The position numbers and the translations under genes are program-made. DNA of 64,000 nucleotides from Todiramphus chloris collaris (Eukaryota; Chordata; Aves; Coraciiformes; Alcedinidae), in contig JANVCC010000048.1 in assembly GCA_025345505.1 (NCBI GenBank), forward strand, positions 4,198,640 to 4,262,639. Direction: 5' to 3'. Below, piece after piece: positions 53,227 through 64,000 of the stretch (position 1 is its first letter; each line of letters opens with the position of its first letter). The notes below the pieces were generated by a model. That model saw only the letters and a list, made by a program, of their open reading frames with translations, had not been told where the DNA came from and searched no databases.

Positions 53227-55951
53227 GAAATGTCTTGTCACACCAGATTCTGTACTTTGCCAGATATGGAAGCCTTTTATCACAGTTCTAAGAAGAAGCA
53301 ACAGTTTCTCCTTTTTACTGGCCAGTTAATTATCTTTGTCATTAGTCTCTGCTCACCGCATTCACAAGACTTGTGAAACCTCCTAGTCAAGCAGAACTCT
53401 CAGCATGCACAAGTGTGGAAGTTGTGAAACAGATACATCCGATCATTAATGATCTGCCCTGGGCTGCAGGCAGAAGAGATATACAAAAAAGTATTCCCAT
53501 GGGTCTAAAGCTGACATCAAGTGGTTCAGATCTTGACACAACCATCTGAGACAGTGTGGCATATATATTTAAGTCTCAAAACTCTTATGAGATTCTTCTA
53601 TCACTTTTCCCCATGAGAGAGTCTTCTGCATCACCGCTTTCCAGGTAATTTTCTTAATCCTGAATGTAGACAGTAAAGAATGTTCTCAGCAGACCCTTGA
53701 GAAAAGGAAAAGGGGAGTCGAGGGGGAAGCACGTCTACTCCTAGAGAACTTTGAAAAGAGGAGTATTCAAGGAGCTGGGTTTTTTCTTTTCTTTTTTTTT
53801 TTTTTTTAAGAATAAATCTATTTTGGAGTTTTTGTACAGAAGGACTTGTTCTTGGTCCTAAAATACACTAAACCCTGATACCAAGTAAATACTACTTGAT
53901 TTAATAAAAGGGTGGAATTTAACAGGCCTAGGTTACATTTTGTTTCTTAAAAAGTTTGTTGTCACGAATCTTTCTAATTGTTTCACAAATGTATGTAAAA
54001 TTAGCAATTTTTCAGATGCATTGTACTGACAAATACCCTGGAGCGTCAACACTGCTTTCACCACGTAATTTTGTTACAATAATGTCAATTTATCTTTATT
54101 TTTTTGCCATAATATCCATTCCTCATTAGGATCAATTCTTTATTTATGGCAATAATCTATTCAATTCTATACTCCATAACCTAATTATCTAACAAAGCTA
54201 AACTTTGTTCCATTTGAAGCAGACCACCCTGAGAGCCTGGGTTTCAACTCCGCAAAACCAGGACAGTTCTATAGAAACCGGACATGCTTTGGGGAGCATC
54301 ACACTGAACTCAGAGCCATTATCCTCAGATTAAAGCTAGCAGGGAAGACTGCTCCAATTGTCAACAAGCACAGTCCCTTAATGACAATAGTGTAGCAGAA
54401 AGAACCAAAGGAGCAGCATCTGATCTGCCCCCTCAGCCCACCCTGGTTATGCTGAGTCTGCTTCTTGGATACCCAAGGACCTGAGCAGAAGCCTATTGTT
54501 GCCAGGGCATTGCTCAGTTCCTTGTTTGTCCCAGAATATAGACCTTTGTGCCCATCTTCCAGCCAACAGAAGAAATTTGCAAGGGAAAAATCATTGCTAG
54601 TCTCTCAAGCAAAAAAATGAAGTATTGCTATTCTTTCACTCATTGCTAGTACTCCAGGATCAATCACAACTTAGTTAAAGAAAACAAGATGCAGAACAGC
54701 CTTGATGACCTCTGTCCATACAGATATGAGCCTGTAAATATTGAAGCAAACAAATACCCTTTGAGTTCCATTAGTCACAGAAATTAAGAGGCTGAAATGC
54801 TCAAGTGCTTGCAGAATCAGACATTTTGCTGGTAGTTGCCTCTAAATATGGCACAAAGAGTAGGTCTGGAGGAGTGATTTCAGCAGCAGTGAAACGCTTA
54901 CCAGCAAACCCATTAAAATTGTTTTCATGGCACACAGTGAATACTTTGAATATATCGAGTCAATGTTTCAGATAAATACATTCATATGGTGTCAAGCTTA
55001 GCAATCTATTAGAGAATCTTTACCTAATTTGATGTAATTGATGTTAAAGCCTTTTTTCCTTTGCCTAAATATGCTGTTTGTGTATTCCTTTTAAATGAGG
55101 ATAAGAAGCAGCGGATTTGTAAAAGATGTTTTTAATTGATTCCAAAGGGAATACCTACCATGAAATCTGCTGACGAGTTCTGTGGGGCTCTAGACTCCAA
55201 TCATTCAGCATCTATATTTTTAATGACAAGATGCTGCAATGCTTAAAAATCTGAATTTAAATTACTAGCATGAAGATAATGAATGTCTGCTCTCTCCTAA
55301 TGTCTTACCAATAACCACCAAACCTCCATTTAGGTCAGGGACCCCTGCATTGTCTTAAAGACCTAAATTGCATAAAAAGCCAATGGGACTAGAGCTATTC
55401 TCAGGCTCTTTGAAAGCTCCAGTCAGACACAGCATGTTAAATCCTTGATTTTCGGTTACAGAGTGGAGATAATGGCACAATATACGCTACATGTCTCATG
55501 ATTCGACACCCCTGGTTATTTTGGCATTTTTTTCCTCCTCAGTTTTCACATAGGTCGATATTCGTTCAAAACTAAACAGAGGCAATCATTTGGCCAGCTT
55601 CATGGTAGCTATCCTCTTTGTGTGTAAAATCCCACTAGCTCCAGGAGAACTAGTTGCATGGCTGAAGGTCGCTCAGAATTAATAATGATCATTTGTAGTG
55701 TGATTTAAGGCTAGCTTCAGGCAACAGGCAGCAAGACTCTTGGGATGCTGCTGGGATGGATTCACTGTGTAACGACTGGGTAAGATGTTTAACAACATAA
55801 CTTTAAAACAATACCAGCAATGGTGTTACGCATCACGTAGCGGTGGCATGTTTTAATGAGCGCTCCATATTACATTCTGTAGATGCATCTGTACAAACTG
55901 TATGTATTCTGTTAGGATATGAATGTGCAATCAGGAAGACAGTCCTGTAAA
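53227..55951. other. Unassigned AT-rich sequence
   Basis: No gene is recognised. A T tract with C interruptions lies at 53779-53807. The part at about 54880-55150 is AT-rich, simple-repeat-free and resembles conserved non-coding DNA, but this cannot be tested from one sequence. Confidence 0.45.
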
Positions 55952-56008
55952 GACTGTTAAGATACATAAAGACTGTTAAGATACATATCCTGTTAAGATA
56001 CATAAAGT
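55952..56008 (+). repeat. Three-copy 19-bp minisatellite
   Basis: A unit close to GACTGTTAAGATACATAAA is repeated three times. The middle copy ends ATCC instead of AAA, and the last lacks its first two bases. Confidence 0.93.
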
Positions 56009-56094
56009 AATCCATCACTTCTCTTTAACAATGTCAGGGACTTAGAGATTTTTCTTCTCGTTTTGGCTACTTCTCCCCAAAAAGAGTTGTGGAC

Positions 56095-56442
56095 TAATTG
56101 TGGAAAGCCCTGAGGAGAGCAACGATAACAGAAGTGCAGAAAATATGATCTATCAGGAAAGACTGGCAGAGGAGGGGATGTAGAGCTTCCACATTAACAA
56201 GCTTCAGGTGAAAGTGAAAAGGAGTCTAAAGCTACAGGTGGGTAAATAACGTTCTAGTGATAGACAAACCAGGGAAATAAAACAGATTTCTTCGGAATAA
56301 TATGTTGTATCACTGGATTTCTTTGAAGGAGAAGTCACCTGCCAGGAATGACAAGTATAGTCAATGTGGTCTTTGGGCAGAGACAGAATAAATGAAACAT
56401 CACAGCTGCTTTGTGGTGCTACAATTCTGCAGCTCTGTAACT
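56095..56442 (+). mobile_element. Old CR1/L3-like LINE 3' end
   Basis: The left part (CCTGAGGAGAGCAACGATAA through ATATGATCTATCAGGAAAGA) matches the ORF2 C-terminal stretch that encodes the RRATK...YE.RL region. The right part matches the end of an old CR1/L3-type element: GGATTTCTTTGAAGGAGAAG, CACCTGCCAGGAATGA and a terminal CTACAATTCTGCAGCTCTG. The middle is poorly conserved. It differs from the bird-type tails elsewhere and looks older. Confidence 0.65.
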
Positions 56443-59400
56443 GAAAGGTGTTGCAAAAATATAAATTGCCTTGGTGCTGCTACATTTTTACAGTCCCTTA
56501 TCAGGTATATAACATTATTGGTGATATAGACTTCACCTGTACATGCAATCTGTAAAAAAAAAAATCCTATGCACTGTTCAGTTGCTACATCAGGATCCTG
56601 CCTATCACTGCAAAGATATACTGTGGCTAGAAAGTACCCTAGAAAAACATTGCATTCTATGTCTGTAGCTTAGAAAGTAGGGCAAAATATTCTGCTACTT
56701 CCACCTCGGCAAGGACAGATGGAGATGAACTCTATCTATGCAGGCATGAGCAGAATAAAAGTGACCTGAAGCAGAAGGCCTGTTCAGACTGTCTGGCTGT
56801 GAGGTGAAATACCAGTTTGCTTATTACTTAACTCCTTATCTCCAAAATGTTTCCAAGACCTCAAGTATTAGTCAGGTAAGGATGAGACAGAGTATGCCTT
56901 TAAAGGGTGAGCAGATGGGCACATCTGTTTGTTTGACAGGAAAACGTATGTGTTGCTTGACCTGGCAAGTGCAGTGAGAGGATTGGTGCAGTGGAAGAAC
57001 TGCACAAAATATCTCAGGCTAACTGAAAAGCATCCCCCCAGAAATAGCTCAATAACCTGTATATGATGGTACAAAGCCCACAACAAAACGAGTTTGATAG
57101 TTCTAGCTCAGTTAAAGGGACATTGTTCAGCTTGATAACTATGAAATTAGTTGTGCTACCTGTGCTAAATGACTCTGTCTTGCTGTGTTACTCATGGAAG
57201 CTGTTTCTCTTTCTTCTTTTTCTTTTTTTTTTTTTTTTTTTCCCCAATGGAACAAGTTGTATGAGAACACACTATAACAGACACAAACCAGAGCCAGCAT
57301 TTTCAGAATGGTATTTTCTGTTTGTAACTTCTCCCTGCCTCTGATGACAATTTTAGCAGGTAATTGGGCACCGTTCTTGCCAAAATAATAATGCAGAAGT
57401 TAACTCTCACTGATTCAGGTCTAGCAATGTGCCTCCAGTTTTAGCTTTCAGAATCATAACATGAAGTTAGTTTCAATCTAAGCTTTAATTAAAAAAAAAA
57501 AAAAAAAACAACAAACAAACCATAACACCTATTCCTATCTATCATAGTTTTAAAAGAGAGATTTCCATCCTGTGTCTAATACCTGCAGTGAGATCTGCTG
57601 ATAGCCTCAGTAGCCTCATTGCCTAGCATCAGGCATTAGCACAAAGAGGAAGACATCTAGCCCTATATCCTTCAGAAGAGAAAAATCTTTATCTTCTTTC
57701 ACAAAGAGATCCTTGTGCTAGTACTGGCCAATCTGGTATAACACAGCTCTGAAATATTAGCTCTAGTCCTAAAAGCTGTGTAATTATATTAGCGTGGTTC
57801 CATGCCCGAGGTAATAAGCTCTGCCTTGCTGCTGAGTGATCAGCTGAAGCTCAGTGCTGCTCCAACTGCTGCACCCAAAGTGGTATCTGGCACTGGATCA
57901 GCAATAAAAGCCTCACCCAAAAAAAGATTTTGCTGTTTGCAGTTGGTCTTGCATTTTGACCCACAAAAGAAAGAGACCAGGTTTTTGGAAGTCCAGAGAG
58001 CCCAACTCTCTCTAGAAACTTTAATACTGCTGAAAATCAGCCCCAGTGCCCGTATCATGAGGGCATCTGGAATGCTAGTCATGCAAGTCTTGCTTACTCA
58101 CAGCACTGTCTCCGGATATTTTTACAAAATCTACATTCTCAGCAATAAAATATGTGTTGCTATGGGGCATCTGTTTATGTTTTTATGTGAACTGATAATT
58201 ACACTGGAGTTCCTTCTGTCTGTAAAAATGGTAGAGTTTTTCAGTTAGCCTTCAAACAATTATCAGTTGCATGTAAGGATGATCCTGACTTTTTTATGAG
58301 AAAAAAACAAATATATGGGATAAATCAGTGTGAGCAGTGATCCAGGAACTGCAAGTATGAATCATATGTTTGGCACGTGTGACAAAATACGGTTTTGTCC
58401 CTTTATAACCTTGTAAGCTCAGCTCTTCTCTGAGCTCAGGAGCCATAATACTATATTCACCTGTCAGCTCGCAGACCTCAGAGCAAACTATCCTAGACTG
58501 GGCGTATCTCAGCCTGCACTTCTCTGAGCAACAAATGATGGGCAAGTGTTAGAAATATGACATCACTCAAAACGTGCAGGTAGATAGGTAGATTTTGTAT
58601 GTTTGAGGCAATTCTATTAGAATAACTCCAAACCTCAAACGCTGCAGAAATACCATGCTTACTATGAATAAAAGAGCAAAAGGAAAGTAAAATAAACCAA
58701 TTTGTAGTTACACTTAACTCACCCCCTGCAAACGTTAACCCTGTGAGGCAAAATCCACAGGAACAGAGAGTCTCTTATGGTCAGGCTTTTTAATGTGTAT
58801 TTGATTTTTTGCCCCAAAGAGACCCAGGCACTACCATAGCCACTGGTAAAGCTGCTCTTTCTTAGGTGTCCCCTCATTTACACTCTTTGGTGAACCCAGT
58901 CTTACTTCTTCCTATGAAATTTGTCTGCCTCCATCAGCTTACCCCTCAAAAGCACTTACATAGAAGCTCTCTGAAAATGTTACCAATGGTCTCACAGTCA
59001 CATGAGCAATTTGTGATCCTGGATTTTTAGCCCTGTGTCATGGATGGACCCTCTGAAACTGAATAAGGATAATGCCTTTTCTGCAGAGCTGGCTTCCACA
59101 TTTTATTTCCTTATGCCCTGGGCTCCTGACTTTAAAAAATCATGGATGTACAACCTGTTTATTCTGGTTAGAGGTTTCAATTTGTGTCCAGTCTATTTTT
59201 CCTTCAAAAAAGATAGGGTTCATGTTTTCTTACAGCTTCCCAACTTCGTTCTGTTCTGTGTCCGATGTAATTGCTGACAGATTAATGCCCATCTGTCACA
59301 GTTACACACTGTTCATTTTTAGTGAAAATATTCTGTACTTACTGTTCTGGGTGTTACAACCTGAAAAGAACCAAATCCATAATAATAACATTACCAGAAT

Positions 59401-60099
59401 TAGATATCAATGACAAGTCAAGGAAGCATTACATATGCATATACATATGTGCTTTGAAACACTACGGTTGGGCAGAGTGAATTACCAGTGGCTCTAGGAT
59501 AAGGGTGTGTATAACAGAAAGCAATCACAAAGCTAAGGAGCAAAGACCTTGGAAATACAGGAAAAGGAGGTGGCCAGAGGCTCAGCAGACAGACGTATGG
59601 ATGCTCATTGATGCAGACATGTGTAGCAGCCTAATGAAGCTGCCCATAAGGGACAGCATAGGTGGAGTGGCTTTAAGAGCTATCTGTAAGACAACCAGAA
59701 AAACAACTGGTTGCATTTACCTTGTACTTCAGAATCAGGTGTGTTCAGGTCCTATCCCAAACTCCTGTCTTAGTGCTTTGTAGTAGCTTGGTAGTACTTA
59801 GTACTATGATAATAGTGTCTTACTACCACAAAAACATAACTGTGTTTCGGTACCTGCCTTAGCATGACTGATCTGGTTATTTGCTTTTGAGGACTGAAGG
59901 TTAATTCTGCATGCTGCAATGGATGGAGGATGTAGGCAATCTAGGAAACTCATACTACTGAAAATCTGCCATGAGGAAGAAAACCTCCTATATTTTGCTA
60001 TCATAATCTAGCTGCCATTCAGCCTCAACAGCCTAAGTACCTAACTGGAACATTTGTCTTTTCACCTTCACCACTAGATAATAAGTTTTAAATACCCAA
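56443..60099. other. Unassigned sequence with A and T tracts
   Basis: No gene is recognised. A T tract at 57222-57240 and an A tract at 57491-57508 (followed by CAACAAACAAAC) bracket about 250 bases of unassigned sequence. The 148-codon frame at 57802-58248 has no recognised domain. Confidence 0.45.
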
Positions 60100-60158
60100 A
60101 CATCTAGACGACCTTCAGAAGTCTCTTCCAACCCAAGACATGCTATTTTTCTATGAAA
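60100..60158 (+). mobile_element. CR1 LINE 3' tail
   Basis: ACATCTAGACGACCTTCAGA then AGTCTCTTCCAACCCAAGAC and a TTTCTATGAAA end match the sense CR1 terminus. About 60 bases remain. Confidence 0.8.
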
Positions 60159-60999
60159 CAGCCTATGCAACCAGGAATCAGTTAGCCAAGAGGTAGTAAC
60201 CAGATCTGTAACAGAGAAAATTGAGCAACGGATTGAAAGTATCACAACCTTTGTCTTGTCATCTCTATGACACAGGAAAATGAATTATCAGATAGAGTCA
60301 TGTGGAATCTTATGGATCTCATCCATGGACAAAGGATGTTTTCCAAGTGACATTAGAAAATGCAGAATGAATTCTTGAAGTATTAATATGAAACAAGAAA
60401 TTCAGTTACAAGTATCTAATGAGCTCAAAAGATGTGCTGTTTGGGTATTCCAGTGTACAAGAGAGGAAACTAGAGTCAGGATAGAAGACACAGAAAAAAA
60501 ACCCAACCAACCTGAAGTAGACAAAGAAACAAAAAAATGGGATATAAGAATAAATAAATAATTAAATACATTAACAAAAAGAATTAAAAAAGCTGAAGAT
60601 TAAACAAAAGGAGATGAAATAAAGTTAGAACCAAGGCCCAAAAGATGAACTACCAGAGTCAAAGGATAAAGTAGAAGAAAATGAACCCAGAAAATATAAC
60701 AAAAGAATTCTGTGCAGCAAAAATGCTGAGGTGTCTTAGAAAAAGGAACATAATATAGGAAAAAAACAGCAAACAATTCCCACAGAGGAAGCGAGAATAA
60801 AAACCAAGTGAAGCCCAGGCTACTTTTCAAGTTGCACTGGAAGATAGAAAGAGGAATCAGATGAGAACTATGATCACATGCTGTATTACCAGGAAATGTG
60901 ACAGTTTGAAAACATTTAAAAAAATTTTTTTAGAAATACTTTAACTTTAGAAAATAAACATCAAAAATAGGCATTGCAACAGTTGTACAAGTGGGTGTA
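60159..60999 (+). other. A-rich sequence, possible left part of a decayed element
   Basis: From about 60400 the plus strand becomes markedly A-rich. Lys/Glu-rich open islands (for example DELPESKDKVEENEPRKYNK around 60643-60702) alternate with stops. It may be the 5' part of the coding-like stretch that follows, or simply low-complexity A-rich DNA. Confidence 0.3.
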
Positions 61000-63085
61000 A
61001 CTTAACTTGAATAGAGATGCCTGGTATGGCCCAAATTCTGTAGGATTTAATGAAAGTCCACAAGAATATAATGCACTCTCTTCATTAGGAGGAGAATGCA
61101 AATTAGGAACGTTAAAACAAGCACAAGAAATGACAAAGCTAGTGATCAAATTAATTTCCAAACGAAGGACAGATGAACAAATCATTGTTGAAACAGAACT
61201 GGACACCAATCATGTTCAAAAAACTGAAAAAGAACTTAAGAATCCTTAAACAGGAACAGTATACAAATGGACTAGTAGCACTGGAGGACTATCCAGGGCT
61301 AAATAGTGAAGGCTGAACTTTAGTTGACTAAGAAACCCCAACAAAATCTGTCTGGGCTTTACTTACTCAAAAATACAAAGTAATCCAAAAGGTAAAAGTG
61401 TATTAAGGAAGGGAATTTGAGAGGTCTGACTGTGCATTTAAGGTGTAAAATTTTTACACCACAGGATGAAGAATAAATTAAAATGGCCAAGGGATACACC
61501 CAAGAAAATAAATTACTGGGGACTGCAGCCAGCTTAATGACTAAGAACACTGGGTAATATTTATAAAGAGGGTTTCAAACTAGCTGTATATGAAGAGCTA
61601 CACCAGGCTGAGAAGATGAATAAGCCCAGTAAATCCAGCAATCATGAAATTGGAGAATTTTGTAGGTATTATTTGAAGGGATGGAGAAATTTTTCAGGAA
61701 AGATGTGAGAGTTAAAAACTTACCAGGCTAATAAGGCAGGGAAAAAAACCTATTTAAGTGGTAACCTTCTCTAATCAATGACCAAAGGGTGGGAAAAAAA
61801 AAAAATCACAGGTAAACAAGATCATGGATAAGACTGTACTAGACACAACTATATATCCAGCAACCAGGGGGAAAATGATAGCCTGGTCCTAAAAGATCCT
61901 GCAGACAAAAGCATGGTATGGCAAGAGAAACAGGAAAGGAATAGAGTGAGGAATTAAATGATTGATTGTTATTCTTGAAGGGATGTGAAATTCATGGAGA
62001 GAAGCCTGCGTATTTGAAGTCACTGTGGAAAGTGGAAAGGTTTTTCAAATGTAAAGGCTTGCATACTGTACAAATCAACTTTAATATTCCTTTGAACACA
62101 AATTTTTGAATTGTCAGCTGGAAAATATCTTGGACTAAACTCACGCAGACAATGGATAAAAAAATACATGAGTACAATGGAAAGAGACTCAAGTACTTCA
62201 TTGAGAAGTGTAGGGGTAGTGAGTGGGACATTAAATAGTATAGATCTCAGCTCCATATCTAACATATTTGCATTTCTCATTGTTGGGCAATGACATGACG
62301 AAAGCATTCCTACAGGGAAATGGGAGTTTAGACATTTTAGAACATATCAAAGACCCACGTTCTTTCTAACATTCACTTTTTCATTTCTTTTAAGTGTTAT
62401 AAGAAGAGCAGAACAATCCATCTGGATTATTACCTGACCTGTATGATGTGCTGGTGAGCAAAGCTTATTACAAAATAAAATTTTCCAAGACTTTAAAGAA
62501 GGGCGCATGCAGAAATGTCTGCTTTGGTAGGTTTTATTTCAGAAGGTTGCACACCCTTACATGCAACTTTACAGCATTGTGATTCAGGAAAGCAGACCAT
62601 TTTTGTAGTGTTATAGTGGGAACATTTAAAACCATGTACGTATAAGTTAATGGCCTCACATTTGTCTTAAGAAAATACTAAGACATGGTAGAGGCCATAA
62701 ATTCCCTAACTGTGGAGATATACTGATAATCAAAGCACTACAAAACTGTGTGGTATGTAAGCATGCTCCAACTTGGTAGAAAGATTCTTTTGTTTTCAAA
62801 GGAGCTAATCAAGGAACTTTAGAGATGCCCAACAATAGTTCTCCTGCTTCAGGAAAACAGCAGCAAATATCCATCACCATGAAGAATCACTCATTGCAAA
62901 AGTTATCTTTTTCAGTCTGGAAAAGGCACACACTTTATGTACTTTATCATGTGGTATCTTGGCAGTTAGACTACACTTTGTAATTGAAAACCAAACTTTA
63001 TCCAAAGATGTTTGGTACTCTGTACACTCAGTCAGATGGATTCAAGTGCATAATCATACAATTCTGCCATTACAGTAATTGAAAA
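61000..63085 (+). mobile_element. Coding-like decayed insertion of unknown type (A-rich plus strand)
   Basis: Several plus-strand segments read like degraded protein. The frame at 61007-61249 (80 codons) includes KLGTLKQAQEMTKLVIKLIS. A segment at about 61535-61707 includes AVYEELHQAEKMNKPSKSSN and EIGEFCRYYLKGWRNF. A single frame from about 62096 to 63085 has only about ten stops in roughly 330 codons, fewer than expected for such AT-rich DNA, and includes GLNSRRQWIKKYM and SVGVVSGTLNSID. Base composition is skewed to A on one strand, as in some retroviral and retrotransposon genomes. I cannot name a family and found no LTRs, primer-binding site or reverse-transcriptase motif. It could be a decayed retrovirus-like element, another endogenous viral insertion, a pseudogene or chance. 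Confidence 0.3.
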
Positions 63086-63501
63086 TAACACGGAGCCTTT
63101 ACGCTGGTTTTAAACTACTCCAACAAGGCCAACAGATGGAAGAAATTACGGAAAAAAAAAAAATCTTTTGTCTATTTCGAGTTATTCAGTAACAGATTTC
63201 CAGCAAAATTAAAAGAAGATTGAACAAATCCACCAAAATGTCACAACATGGGCATCACAACTTGAAACAATATATGGTGATTTTTTAATGGGATTATATA
63301 TTTTACAGTTCCACAGCATCTAAACTGCTACATGTATTATTTCATCAACTTATTTTATTGTTAATAAAACATGCTGAGAGCCTGCTAGGTACCATTGTAA
63401 TATTTAAGTCTTTATTAAAAACATTTTTGTATTACAGCAAGGTTATTTGCAAATATTTATCAAAACGTCAGTATCTGATGAGGCCAGACCAAAGCACTCA
63501 A
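63086..63501. other. Unassigned AT-rich sequence
   Basis: No gene is recognised. It contains an A tract at about 63151-63163 and ends directly at the CR1 terminus. Confidence 0.5.
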
Positions 63502-63972
63502 AATCATAGAATCATCAAATCATAGAATGGCTAGGGCTGCAAGGGACCTGCAAAGCTCATCTAGTCCAGCCCCCCTGCAGTGGGCAGGGATACCCTTGAC
63601 TAGACCAGGCTGCTCAGAGCCTTGTCCAACCTCTCCTTGAGTATCTCCAGGGATGGGGCCTCAACCACCTCCCTGGGTAGCCTATTCCACTGTTCTACCA
63701 CCCTCAATGGAAAGAACTTCTTCCTGATAGCCAATCGAAATCTACTCTTCTCTAATTTAAACCCATTACCCCTCATCCTTTCACTACAGGCCTCGTACAC
63801 AGCCCCTCTCCAGCCTTCCTGTAGCCCCCTTCAGGTACTGGAAGGTCGTGGGCAGGTCTCCCCAGAGCTTTTCCTTCTCCAGGCTGAACAACCCCAGCTC
63901 CCTCAGCCTGTCCTCGTAGGAGAGGTGTTCCAGCCCTCTGACCATCTTTGTGGCCCTTCTCTGGACTCCGCC
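63502..63972 (-). mobile_element. CR1 LINE 3' end, relatively young
   Basis: The left end has repeated terminal motifs (ATCATAGAATCATCAAATCA then TAGAATGG), followed by a well-preserved 3' end and ORF2 C-terminus read on the minus strand. Two overlapping minus frames carry it: 63784-63993 with [20 protein letters not shown], and 63600-63800 with RKKFFPLRVVEQWNRLPREV. A frameshift separates them near 63790. CR1 similarity fades at about 63966-63972, only about 30 bases from the window end, so the 5' truncation point is probable but not certain. The good preservation marks it as one of the youngest insertions here. Confidence 0.95.
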
Positions 63973-64000
63973 AATGACCCCTCCATGGACCATTAGGTCC

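Noticed and set aside
57222-57508. T tract and A tract bracketing 250 bases, as in a retroposed copy
   Set aside because: The sequence between matches nothing I recognise, and homopolymer tracts are common throughout the window.
57802-58248. 148-codon plus-strand open frame
   Set aside because: No recognised domain. The second half is hydrophobic only because it is T-rich.
1-64000. CRISPR arrays, operons, tRNA and rRNA genes
   Set aside because: No regularly spaced repeats, no cloverleaf with a GGTTCGA-type B box and no rRNA core sequences were seen; the sequence is of vertebrate type.

Overview
The window looks like nuclear DNA of a bird. The main sign is CR1 LINE fragments on both strands whose 3' ends carry the ATTCTATG-type terminal motif seen in birds and other sauropsids. 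The window also has low repeat density, no Alu, mammalian L1 or tRNA-SINE copies that I can see, overall AT-rich and CpG-poor composition, and decayed ancient amniote repeats (a MIR-like SINE and an old CR1/L3-like LINE). I see nothing bacterial: no operons, no dense ORFs and no ribosome-binding sites.

No complete protein-coding gene can be supported. The window reads as intergenic or intronic. The longest open frames (about 110-250 codons) are either antisense to CR1 or have no recognisable domain, and frames of that size are expected by chance in 64 kb. Two possible exon-like items are listed with low confidence: an ATG-to-GTAAGT open segment at 2000-2080 in a CpG-rich patch, and a 27-nt segment at 46272-46298 between near-ideal splice signals.

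Layout. 1-3 kb: a CR1 3' end, an 80-bp direct duplication 2 kb apart, the candidate first exon and T-rich tracts. 7-12.5 kb: four short CR1 tails in both orientations, two of them next to small tandem repeats. 12.6-14.5 kb: a GC-rich block, a sauropsid-type palindromic repeat and a CpG cluster. 14.5-24 kb: mostly unassigned sequence. 24.4-25 kb: the longest CR1 with readable reverse-transcriptase C-terminal coding, minus strand. 25-35 kb: unassigned, with a GC-rich but CpG-poor block at 34.4-34.7 kb. 35.4-36.6 kb: a strongly decayed LINE reverse-transcriptase domain on the minus strand, recognised by conceptual translation. 36.6-53 kb: mostly unassigned, with small repeats and a perfect 14-bp hairpin next to a CR1 tail. 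53.1 kb: a MIR-like SINE. 56.1-56.4 kb: an old CR1/L3-like 3' end. 60.4-63.1 kb: an A-rich plus strand with a run of coding-like frames, possibly a decayed retroelement or viral insertion of unknown type. 63.5-64 kb: a relatively fresh CR1 3' end.

The genes do not form a pathway. What the window records is layered retroelement decay, from recent bird CR1 to amniote-age LINE/SINE remnants. Family assignments rest on my recognition of consensus motifs, not on a search.
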